7,692 nucleotides of DNA from an uncultured Lactobacillaceae bacterium. Lineage in GTDB: Bacteria > Bacillota > Bacilli > Lactobacillales > Lactobacillaceae. Each line of letters starts with the position of its first letter. Position 1 is the stretch's first letter. Position numbers and translations under genes: made by a program. The notes beneath the pieces are model-generated. The model was not told where the DNA came from and did not search any database. It saw only the letters and a program-made list of their open reading frames with translations. The stretch lies in assembly GCA_934216625.1 (NCBI GenBank), contig CAKQCC010000037.1:1-7692 (forward strand), in the 5' to 3' direction. This document shows, in pieces, positions 1 to 5,679 of the stretch.

Positions 1-130
1 CTTTTTGACTCCGCATTGCGCCGGCGCAACGGTTGAATCGGAAAGCCGAATGGCGAAAACTGCGCTGGATGAAGTTGCTCGAGTCTTGAGCGGTAAACGG
101 CCGCTGCATCCGGTTAATCAACCGCGTTAA
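1..130 (+). CDS. D-2-hydroxyacid dehydrogenase family protein, C-terminal fragment
   Basis: Only the last 42 codons are in the window: the reading frame begins at base 2 and ends at TAA 128-130. The fragment starts FLTPHCAGATVES and ends near LDEVARVLSGKRPLHPVNQ. The TPH-x-AG-x-T-x-E pattern followed by an amphipathic 'ALDEVxRVLxGKxPxxPVN' tail is the characteristic end of NAD-dependent D-isomer-specific 2-hydroxyacid dehydrogenases. In that family the His of TPH is the catalytic acid/base that protonates the 2-keto group. In lactobacilli such enzymes reduce 2-keto acids to D-2-hydroxy acids or act like phosphoglycerate dehydrogenase. The substrate cannot be told from this fragment. The gene points toward map and ends 26 bases before a shared hairpin terminator. 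The family is fairly certain; the specific enzyme is not. Confidence 0.8.
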   Translation, partial: FLTPHCAGATVESESRMAKTALDEVARVLSGKRPLHPVNQPR

Positions 131-150
131 TCGATTGATAATTTTACAAT

Positions 151-185
151 AAAAAAGGACTTGATTTAAATCAAGTCCCTTTATT
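151..185. terminator. Bidirectional Rho-independent terminator between the dehydrogenase gene and map
   Basis: Bases 157-178 form a perfect 22-base palindrome. Its arms are GGACTTGA (157-164) and TCAAGTCC (171-178) around the self-complementary centre TTTAAA. It is preceded by six A (151-156) and followed by a T-rich run (180-187), so it has the layout of an intrinsic terminator on both strands. It lies between two converging genes, 26 bases after the plus-strand stop and 25 bases after the minus-strand stop, and is well placed to stop both transcripts. Confidence 0.88.
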
Positions 186-203
186 TTTGACTTTACTTTA
201 TAA

Positions 204-1022
204 TTAGTCAGCGTCTTTGACCCACGTCGGCATGAACTTTCGATCATACTTGTGATCTTGAGAAGTTAATAACCATGGGCCGTTCTTGGTGATGGCTAAA
301 GTAGCTTCATATTGGGCTGACTTAGTACCGTCAGCTGACATGTAGTAAGTCCAGTCATCTTTCTTGACATAGTGTTCTTTGATGTGCCAAGTACCACCGA
401 GGATTACCATCGGTTCAACGGTGAAGGTCATTCCAGGCCGGATTAACAGACCCTGTCCCGGAGTTCCGTAAGCCGGAACGTCCGGCTTTTCGTGAATGGA
501 CGGTTGAATACCGTGACCGATTAATTCTTTCACGTCACCCATGTGGTTAACGTCTTCAATGTAGTGCTGGCAAGCATGGCCAACGTCACCGAGCCGGTTA
601 CCAGGCTGAGCTTTTTCAATGCCCTTGTACATACCGTCATGGCAGACTTTCATTAGTTTGTCAACGGTCTTTGAGCATTTACCGACGCCGTAGCACCAGC
701 AGGAATCACTTTCGAAACCCTTGTAGTTGACACACATGTCAACCTTGCAAACGTCGTCATCTTTGAGTTTTAAGCCCTTGCGTGGGATACCGTGGGCAAC
801 TTCGTTATTAATTGAAATGCAGGTTGCGTATTTATAGCCATCGAAACCGATTTGGGACGGGAAAGCGCCGTGCTCACGAATGTAATGGTTCGCAAACTCT
901 TCGATGTCCCAGGTGTCGATTCCGGGCTTGATTAATTTGTGTAATCCCCGGTGGACGCCGGCCAAAATTTGACCGGATTTCCACATCATTTTAATTTCAC
1001 GGGGTGATTTTAAAGTAATCAA
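204..1022 (-). CDS. map: Type I methionine aminopeptidase
   Basis: The 272-residue cytoplasmic metalloenzyme removes the initiator methionine from nascent proteins whose second residue is small. The pita-bread fold is complete and all five metal ligands are identifiable: D95 (in KVDMCV), D106 (in ESDSCW), H170 (in IGHGI), E203 (in TVEPM) and E239 (in AQYEA). The catalytic histidines also appear, H77 in AHGIP and H177 in SIHEKP. There is no N-terminal zinc-finger or SH3-binding extension. The length suits the slightly long lactobacillar form. The start is TTG (1020-1022, read on the minus strand), chosen because AAAGGAGA lies 8 bases upstream; the next in-frame ATG codons (residues 12-13) would remove conserved N-terminal sequence. 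The residue after the last ligand is Ala240, where the E. coli enzyme has His, and there are eight cysteines. It appears monocistronic, with its own candidate promoter and terminator. Confidence 0.96.
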   Translation of the reverse strand: MITLKSPREIKMMWKSGQILAGVHRGLHKLIKPGIDTWDIEEFANHYIREHGAFPSQIGFDGYKYATCISINNEVAHGIPRKGLKLKDDDVCKVDMCVNYKGFESDSCWCYGVGKCSKTVDKLMKVCHDGMYKGIEKAQPGNRLGDVGHACQHYIEDVNHMGDVKELIGHGIQPSIHEKPDVPAYGTPGQGLLIRPGMTFTVEPMVILGGTWHIKEHYVKKDDWTYYMSADGTKSAQYEATLAITKNGPWLLTSQDHKYDRKFMPTWVKDAD

Positions 1023-1031
1023 AAATTAAGT

Positions 1032-1039
1032 CTCCTTTA
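1032..1039 (-). promoter_or_regulatory. Ribosome binding site supporting the TTG start of map
   Basis: Read on the minus strand, the sequence is AAAGGAGA followed by eight bases and then TTG. This strong Shine-Dalgarno match at ideal spacing is the reason for choosing the non-ATG start. Confidence 0.8.
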
Positions 1040-1064
1040 AAATTGTCAAAATCGCGCTTCCACC

Positions 1065-1084
1065 TACTAATTTACTACTAATTG
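1065..1084. repeat. Short direct repeat CTACTAATT x2 in the map/hydrolase intergenic region
   Basis: CTACTAATT occurs at 1065-1073 and again at 1076-1084, an 11-base period, roughly one helical turn. It overlaps the candidate -10 of the map promoter. It could be a repressor site on one face of the helix or a chance AT-rich repeat. The rest of the 169-base gap (1023-1191) holds the two ribosome binding sites and no recognisable RNA element. Confidence 0.3.
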
Positions 1085-1097
1085 GTTTGGCTAACAA
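1069..1097 (-). promoter_or_regulatory. Candidate sigma-A promoter for map
   Basis: On the minus strand, TTGTTA (1092-1097) and TAAATT (1069-1074) are separated by exactly 17 bases, each matching 4 of 6 consensus positions. It would give a leader of about 40 bases before the TTG start. The match is moderate in an AT-rich region, so this is a candidate only. Confidence 0.35.
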
Positions 1098-1175
1098 ATC
1101 AGAAAGAATCACAAAATTTACTGAAATTTAGTTAAAATTCGGGTATCCTTGTAATTGGCTAAAAAATTTTTCTGG

Positions 1176-1181
1176 AAAGGA
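1176..1181 (+). promoter_or_regulatory. Ribosome binding site supporting the TTG start of the hydrolase
   Basis: AAAGGA lies 10 bases before TTG 1192-1194. No in-frame ATG occurs near this position, and the reading frame begins with the charged-then-hydrophobic pattern of a membrane anchor, so the TTG is well supported. Confidence 0.7.
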
Positions 1182-1191
1182 AAATTAGTTC

Positions 1192-2094
1192 TTGAGTAAA
1201 TGGCTTCAGCACACAATTGAATTGATTATTGCCTGTCTGATCTTAATCGGCGTCGCGGTGTTCTTTAACACGCACCAGATTAAGCGGGGTGGGCACGAAA
1301 CCACTTATCATCATTTTGGAACCGCTCGTGAGATCGCTAACCGGGAATCAACCCCCACGCTCTATTTTCACGGTTTACAGGGCTCGGCTAAATCGACTAA
1401 CCATTTGATTAACGTGGGCGCGAAAACTGACGGCCGAAAGGTTATGACGATTAACGTCGAGCGTAACGGCCAGATCAAGTATCAGGGTTCACTAAATAAC
1501 CAAATGCATAATCCGCTGGTTCAGGTTAATTTCTTGGACAACGTCGCACCGGTAAAAAATCAGGTTAAGTGGACCCACCAGATTCTGCTTCATTTAAAGG
1601 CACGTAACCATTGTTCTGGTTATAACGCGGTGGCCCATTCGGCCGGTGCGGTGACCGTTTTGGAAACTGCTGATCAATTTGGAAACCGGAGCAACGTTCC
1701 TAAGCTCTACCGGTTCGTTTCGATCGGTGGCCCCTACGACGGGGTAATTGGGATCAACGACCGAATTAACCAGAATTACCTGGGCCCAGCCGGCAAACCG
1801 GAATTAGAACGCCCAGCAAACCGTTGGTACCCAAGTTATGCTCAATTAGTTCGCGATAGCCGCCATTTTCCTAAAAAAGCTCGGGTCCTTAACGTTTACG
1901 GCTGCATTAACCCGCGGCTAAATTCCGATCAATACGTTTCGACCGTTTCGGCTCGTTCATTACGGTACTTGCTTCGGAACCGCTGCAGTGATTATCAGGA
2001 AATCAGGATTACTGGTCGTTACGCCCAGCACAGTCTGCTGCACCATAATTCAGTGGTTGACCGGGTCGTTGACCGATTCATTTTTAATGAATAA
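1192..2094 (+). CDS. Membrane-anchored alpha/beta hydrolase (DUF915-type cell-surface hydrolase)
   Basis: The 300-residue protein is of the alpha/beta-hydrolase superfamily, closest by pattern to the DUF915 group common in lactobacilli. Residues 8-25 (IELIIACLILIGVAVFF) form one hydrophobic segment without an obvious cleavage site, so the enzyme is probably anchored outside the membrane. The chain then follows hydrolase order: oxyanion-loop strand TLYFHGLQG (56-64), nucleophile elbow AHSAG with Ser150, a strand ending FVSIGGPYDG (176-184), acid candidate Asp246 in NSDQYVS, and His280 in the AQHSLLHHN segment that matches the family's 'HSxLHxN' end. The elbow has Ala in place of the usual first Gly of GxSxG. 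The physiological substrate of this group is not established; ester or lipid hydrolysis is inferred. It is divergent from map and lies 76 bases upstream of a co-oriented exporter. No clear T-run terminator follows it. Confidence 0.85.
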   Translation: MSKWLQHTIELIIACLILIGVAVFFNTHQIKRGGHETTYHHFGTAREIANRESTPTLYFHGLQGSAKSTNHLINVGAKTDGRKVMTINVERNGQIKYQGSLNNQMHNPLVQVNFLDNVAPVKNQVKWTHQILLHLKARNHCSGYNAVAHSAGAVTVLETADQFGNRSNVPKLYRFVSIGGPYDGVIGINDRINQNYLGPAGKPELERPANRWYPSYAQLVRDSRHFPKKARVLNVYGCINPRLNSDQYVSTVSARSLRYLLRNRCSDYQEIRITGRYAQHSLLHHNSVVDRVVDRFIFNE

Positions 2095-2096
2095 AA

Positions 2097-2132
2097 ATTC
2101 TAATTTAGTTTAATTCTGACCAGAATTAGAAT
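2097..2132. repeat. Large inverted repeat enclosing the exporter operator/promoter region
   Basis: ATTCTAATT (2097-2105) is the exact reverse complement of AATTAGAAT (2124-2132). The right arm shares bases with the inner palindrome at 2111-2128, so the left arm acts as an extra half-site. It starts two bases after the hydrolase stop, but the AT-only stem and lack of a following T-run argue against a terminator. Confidence 0.5.
2111..2128. promoter_or_regulatory. Palindromic operator-like site upstream of the DHA2 exporter
   Basis: TAATTCTG and CAGAATTA are perfect 8-base inverted arms separated by AC. This size and AT-rich symmetry is typical of binding sites for MarR- or TetR-type repressors that control drug exporters. 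The site sits just upstream of TACAAT (2132-2137), a 5-of-6 match to a -10 box. The only -35 at 17-base spacing is a poor TTTAAT (2109-2114), so a bound repressor would cover the -35 and spacer. An alternative -10 is TATAAA (2148-2153). No regulator gene lies nearby. The palindrome is seen directly; its function is inferred. Confidence 0.5.
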
Positions 2133-2158
2133 ACAATTAATAATAGTTATAAATAAGT

Positions 2159-2163
2159 GGAGG
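2159..2163 (+). promoter_or_regulatory. Ribosome binding site that selects ATG 2171 for the exporter
   Basis: GGAGG is 7 bases from ATG 2171-2173 but only 4 bases from the adjacent in-frame TTG at 2168-2170. The ATG is therefore the better start. Confidence 0.8.
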
Positions 2164-2170
2164 CGTTTTG

Positions 2171-3583
2171 ATGAAAAAAAGTAACGTTGCTCACGATTTA
2201 GAAGGGCACGTGTATAACCGGTTGGCGTTCGTACTGGTTTTACTGTTCGGTAGTTTTACGATGTCAATCAGTCAATCGTCACTATCAACGGCTTATCCGA
2301 CCCTGATGAAATCGTTTAACGTCCCGGCCACGACCGTTCAATGGCTGACGACTGGATTAATGCTGATCATGTGCGTAATGATGCCGGCGAGCCCGTGGTT
2401 CTTGAACAACATGAAGTTTAAAAACCTGTTCTTGCTGATTTTAGCAACCTTTGACGTCGGAACCCTGATTATCTTCTTTGCGCCGAATTTTCCAATTATG
2501 ATGTTCGGCCGGATTCTTGAAGCACTGGCGATGGGGGTTCTGTTCCCGTCTTTTCAGTCCGTTCTGCTGTACATCACGCCCAAAAAACAGCGTGGTGGCG
2601 TCATGGGCCTAGCTGGATTAGTAATGGGTTCAGCACTGGCGAGCGGCCCCATCATTTCCGGAATCGTCTTAAATTTTACTTCCGGATGGCGCGGTTTGTT
2701 CGTCTTTTTCCTGGTTGTAATTACCATAATTTTGGTTCTGTCGTTATTCTTCATTAAAGACGTAATGCCGCAGAAGAAAAGTCACCTTGACGTTTTATCG
2801 GTGATTTACTCAATCGGTTTGATCGGCATCTTGTACTTCATTAATTTACTCGGCAAGCACGGGATTAAACCGGTCGATTACGTGATTTTAGTGGTCGGTT
2901 TAGCGATGATCGTTTTGTTCGTAATTCGTCAGTTTAAGCTAAAAGAACCGCTTCTGAATTTGCGAGTCATGAAGACGTTTAATTACGATTTGGCGGTAGC
3001 GTTGACCTGCTTTTCTTACATTGCGTTGATCGTTGTCACCATCATTTTCCCGTTGTATTACCAAGACGTTCTGGGCGAGTCCAAGCTAGTTTCTGGACTA
3101 GCGCTAGTTCCGGGAGCGGTTTTCCTGAGCTTGCTGAACCCGTACACTGGCAAGCTGACTGGCAAAATTGGTTTTAAGAAGACCATGCTGATCGGGATGC
3201 TGATGATCCTAATTGGCTGGGGCTTTTTGACTTTCGTTTCTAACGGTAATTTAGTCCTGATGATGATTGTCGCGGCCGTGATTGAAGGTGGCAACGCCTT
3301 CGTGATGATGCCGTCGGTGACCATGGGTGCCGATTCATTACCGAAGGATTTGGTTTCACACGGGACCGCACTGATCACCACGATGCGGCAAATCCTGGGT
3401 TCAACCGGAGTCGTAGTGGCAACCTTGATTCTAACCAACGGTGCCGCTGCTAATCATGCGTTAGGACGCTTGACTTCGCTCCACATTGGCTTTCACGATA
3501 CTTTCTTTGCGTTCTTCGTAATTGAAATTATCGGGATGGTCATGGCTTTGATGATTAAGAACACTGAAAAAGCTAATCAGTAA
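2171..3583 (+). CDS. DHA2-family (LmrB/EmrB-like) multidrug MFS transporter
   Basis: The 470-residue integral membrane protein of the major facilitator superfamily has about 14 hydrophobic segments, as expected for drug:H+ antiporter family 2. Visible landmarks are the first helix with SQSSLSTAYPTL (34-45), the TTVQWLTTGLML segment starting helix 2 (54-65), GRILEALAMG with Arg114 (113-122, motif B), and the helix-5 antiporter motif C as SGPIISG (158-164) followed by SGWRGLF (171-177). The pattern resembles the lactobacillar and Bacillus LmrB-type branch, whose first helix carries 'NQTLLATALP' rather than an Asp. The role is probably proton-driven export of toxic compounds at the cytoplasmic membrane; the substrate cannot be predicted. 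The start is ATG 2171, set by GGAGG. Upstream palindromes suggest repressor control, and a strong hairpin terminator follows, so it is probably monocistronic. Confidence 0.92.
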   Translation: MKKSNVAHDLEGHVYNRLAFVLVLLFGSFTMSISQSSLSTAYPTLMKSFNVPATTVQWLTTGLMLIMCVMMPASPWFLNNMKFKNLFLLILATFDVGTLIIFFAPNFPIMMFGRILEALAMGVLFPSFQSVLLYITPKKQRGGVMGLAGLVMGSALASGPIISGIVLNFTSGWRGLFVFFLVVITIILVLSLFFIKDVMPQKKSHLDVLSVIYSIGLIGILYFINLLGKHGIKPVDYVILVVGLAMIVLFVIRQFKLKEPLLNLRVMKTFNYDLAVALTCFSYIALIVVTIIFPLYYQDVLGESKLVSGLALVPGAVFLSLLNPYTGKLTGKIGFKKTMLIGMLMILIGWGFLTFVSNGNLVLMMIVAAVIEGGNAFVMMPSVTMGADSLPKDLVSHGTALITTMRQILGSTGVVVATLILTNGAAANHALGRLTSLHIGFHDTFFAFFVIEIIGMVMALMIKNTEKANQ

Positions 3584-3596
3584 TTTAAAAGAATAA

Positions 3597-3630
3597 AATA
3601 AAAACGTCCCGATTTTTCGGGGCGTTTTTT
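3597..3630. terminator. Bidirectional Rho-independent terminator between the exporter and pepO
   Basis: The left arm AAAACGTCCCGA (3601-3612) pairs with TCGGGGCGTTTT (3617-3628), giving 12 pairs including one G-T wobble, with a TTTT loop. It is preceded by an A-rich run and followed by more T, giving terminator form on both strands. It starts about 15 bases after the exporter stop and about 20 bases after the pepO stop on the other strand. Confidence 0.93.
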
Positions 3631-3651
3631 ATTTACGTTAGCTTGGTTTAA

Positions 3652-5574
3652 TTACCAAATCTTAACCCGGTCTTTCGGGGCCAAATACATACCGTCACCC
3701 GGTTGAACGTTAAAGGTCTTATAGAAATCGTCAAGGTTCTTGACCTGAACTTGGGCCCTCAATTCACCCGGAGCGTGGACGTCAATTGACAGTAATAGTT
3801 TTTTGTGAGCTAGGGTTGATTTTTCACGCCAGATCCGAGCCCAGTTAATGAAGAACGCGGCGAGGTCGGGATGCTGAGTCGATTTGGCGGCTTCCAAAGC
3901 ACAGCTTAATCCACCGGCGTCAGCAATGTTTTCCGAAACGGTTAGTTTACCGTTGACTTTTTGCCCGGCGAACGGAATCCCGTCAAATTCTTTGACCATC
4001 TTTTGCGCGCGCTGCTTGAATTGCTTACGGTCGTCAGCGGTCCACCAGTTGTTTAAATTACCGTGTTCATCGAACCGCGAACCGTTGTTATCGAAAGCAT
4101 GGGAAATTTCGTGGGCCATTACCGCACCGATGCCACCGTAGTTAGCACTGGCCGATTGTTTGAGGCTGTAAAACGGTGCCTGCAGGATTGCGGCCGGAAA
4201 GACGATGATGTTTTTGAACGGGTGGTAGTAAGCGTTGACCGTGTTAGCACTCATTTCCCAGCGGTTTCTTCTGACGGGGCGGTTCCAGTGCTTAAATTCG
4301 TCGCGGGTTGCGACCTGGTTGAATTTAATTAGGTTAGCTAAGAGGTTGCCGCCTTCCGAAGTGGTGGTCACTTTGAATTTAGAGTAGAGCGGATCGATGT
4401 GGTCAGGGTAACCGACCATGATGCCCAGGTGATTAAGTTTCAGGATCGCTTTTTGCCGAGTTGCCTGGCCTAACCACTGGTTATTGGCAAGGCGCTTCTT
4501 GTAAACGCCGATCATTTTATGCACCATGGTTTCGACGTCTGCTTTAGCTTTCGGGCCGAAGTATTTTTTACCGTAATAATCACCGATCACTTGGTCAAAA
4601 GTACCGCTTGCTAGATAGTAAGCGGATTTAGTTTGATTAGTGGCCTGCTTTTGACCGGAAATGGCCCTTGAATAAACACTGCCGGTTTGTCGAAACTCTT
4701 CTGATAAAGCACCGCTGGCGCCGTTGACGACGTTAACCAGCATCCAGTCCTTCATTAAGTTGAAGTTCTTCGGGTTGACGATCTTGTCAATTGACTTGAA
4801 GTAATCGGGTTCGGTGACGATTAACCGCTTCGGGACCTGGCCCAGTAATTCTTTGATCTGGGTTTTAAAGTTAATGTACTGACTGGAGTTGGCAAAATCG
4901 GTAAAACTGGTCGGGTTGTAGATCCTGCGGATGTCGGCCGCTTCTTCGGCACTCAAGACGTGGGGAGCAATCATGGCATCGAATTTCTGGGCGTGAGCCA
5001 TAATTTCTTCGGCGTCAGCGGCGGAATAGCCAGCCAGGATTAATAATTGCCGAGTCATTTTAGCGAAGATCGGCATTAATTTTTTAGCGGCTTGGTTGCC
5101 CTTTTGGTAGTAAGTCTTGTCTGGCAAAAATAGTCCGGGAGCCGAAGCGAACAGAGTGTTAATTTTAGCGTTTTTCATGTCGGCATCAATATCGTAACCG
5201 AACGGTAGCGGAATCCCGCTGAGCATTAGTTCGGTAAGCTGATGGTTGAAGTCATTAAAGGACGAGAGCTGTTCAATCTTTTTTAAGATCGGCAGCAACG
5301 GCTTATTACCGTCTGAATCCCGTTGCTTGAAATTAGTCGCCATTTGGTAGAATTTTCGGTACTCGTTCATTTCGGGGTTCTGCGGCTTGATTTTGCCAGC
5401 CGCTAACTGCTTAGAATCACGCATTAATAATCGGTCGATTTTATCAATCAGGTTAATAAAACTGCCAGTTGACGAATGATCGGCCGGAATCTTGGCCTGC
5501 TTCAGCCATTTCCCGTTAACGGCCGAGTAAAAATCGTTTTTAATTAGTTGAGAATTAATTTGATTATTTTCCAT
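3652..5574 (-). CDS. pepO: M13-family zinc endopeptidase PepO (neprilysin-like)
   Basis: This 640-residue zinc metallo-endopeptidase cleaves oligopeptides. In lactic acid bacteria PepO is cytoplasmic and works in peptide utilisation after uptake. The length matches the usual ~630-650 residues. The active site is complete: zinc motif HEISH (H488, E489, H492), third ligand E548 with D552 in SENIADAGG, substrate-binding NAYYHP (447-452), and DVHAPGELR (598-606) whose H600 and R606 correspond to the transition-state and C-terminal-carboxylate residues of the neprilysin family. The N-terminal M13 helical domain begins IKNDFYSAVNGKWL (11-24). There is no signal peptide or membrane anchor, and the chain ends KIW as bacterial PepO proteins do. 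The ATG start (5572-5574) has only a weak purine-rich site (AAAGAAAG) upstream. It appears monocistronic, divergent from the YibE/F operon. Confidence 0.96.
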   Translation of the reverse strand: MENNQINSQLIKNDFYSAVNGKWLKQAKIPADHSSTGSFINLIDKIDRLLMRDSKQLAAGKIKPQNPEMNEYRKFYQMATNFKQRDSDGNKPLLPILKKIEQLSSFNDFNHQLTELMLSGIPLPFGYDIDADMKNAKINTLFASAPGLFLPDKTYYQKGNQAAKKLMPIFAKMTRQLLILAGYSAADAEEIMAHAQKFDAMIAPHVLSAEEAADIRRIYNPTSFTDFANSSQYINFKTQIKELLGQVPKRLIVTEPDYFKSIDKIVNPKNFNLMKDWMLVNVVNGASGALSEEFRQTGSVYSRAISGQKQATNQTKSAYYLASGTFDQVIGDYYGKKYFGPKAKADVETMVHKMIGVYKKRLANNQWLGQATRQKAILKLNHLGIMVGYPDHIDPLYSKFKVTTTSEGGNLLANLIKFNQVATRDEFKHWNRPVRRNRWEMSANTVNAYYHPFKNIIVFPAAILQAPFYSLKQSASANYGGIGAVMAHEISHAFDNNGSRFDEHGNLNNWWTADDRKQFKQRAQKMVKEFDGIPFAGQKVNGKLTVSENIADAGGLSCALEAAKSTQHPDLAAFFINWARIWREKSTLAHKKLLLSIDVHAPGELRAQVQVKNLDDFYKTFNVQPGDGMYLAPKDRVKIW

Positions 5575-5603
5575 TTAATTACCGCTTTCTTTAGAATTTA
5601 CGT

Positions 5604-5614
5604 TTTATATTGTA
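5604..5614 (-). promoter_or_regulatory. Candidate -10 region for pepO
   Basis: On the minus strand the overlapping hexamers TACAAT (5609-5614) and TATAAA (5604-5609) are each good -10 matches, about 30-35 bases before the pepO ATG. No convincing -35 is seen at 16-18 bases upstream, so the exact promoter is uncertain. Confidence 0.4.
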
Positions 5615-5631
5615 ACAAAAAAACTAGTTAC
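5612..5631. repeat. Small inverted repeat between the divergent pepO and YibE/F promoters
   Basis: GTAAC (5612-5616) and GTTAC (5627-5631) are inverted 5-base arms 10 bases apart, and they enclose most of the 8-base palindrome AACTAGTT (5622-5629). The block abuts the pepO -10 on one side and the YibE/F -35 (5634) on the other. It could be a shared operator, but short AT-rich arms may arise by chance. Confidence 0.3.
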
Positions 5632-5633
5632 TT

Positions 5634-5662
5634 TTGGCTGCAAAGTTCCGTTGTTGTACAAT
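5634..5662 (+). promoter_or_regulatory. Sigma-A-type promoter of the YibE/F operon
   Basis: TTGGCT (5634-5639, 4 of 6 against TTGACA) and TACAAT (5657-5662, 5 of 6 against TATAAT) are separated by exactly 17 bases. The predicted transcription start is near 5669, leaving an unusually short leader of about 10-20 bases before the first gene. Confidence 0.68.
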
Positions 5663-5679
5663 AGGCTCGTTAGTTCGAG

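Noticed and set aside
1117..1155. A promoter for the hydrolase: TTTACT (1117-1122) with TATCCT (1144-1149), or TTTAGT (1127-1132) with TGTAAT (1150-1155).
   Set aside because: The first pair has a 21-base spacer and the second has a -35 matching only 3 of 6 positions. A promoter must exist upstream of 1192, but neither candidate is strong enough to annotate.
2097..2132. The inverted repeat after the hydrolase gene as a transcription terminator.
   Set aside because: The stem is almost all A/T, the loop is long and no T-run follows; an operator is more plausible.
2270..2310. Absence of the helix-1 Asp (motif D1) in the DHA2 exporter, as possible loss of function.
   Set aside because: The LmrB-like branch typically has a polar NQ/SQ-type sequence here without Asp, so the change is probably a subfamily trait.
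2554..3438. Open frames on the minus strand inside the exporter gene (2554-2754 and 3058-3438).
   Set aside because: They lie wholly within the well-supported transporter gene, have low-complexity Thr/Ile/Pro-rich translations typical of the antisense of membrane proteins, and lack ribosome binding sites or family motifs.
3884..4332. Two overlapping plus-strand open frames antisense to pepO.
   Set aside because: They are opposite the catalytic zinc-site region of pepO, whose protein is complete and highly recognisable; no ribosome binding site or known domain supports them.
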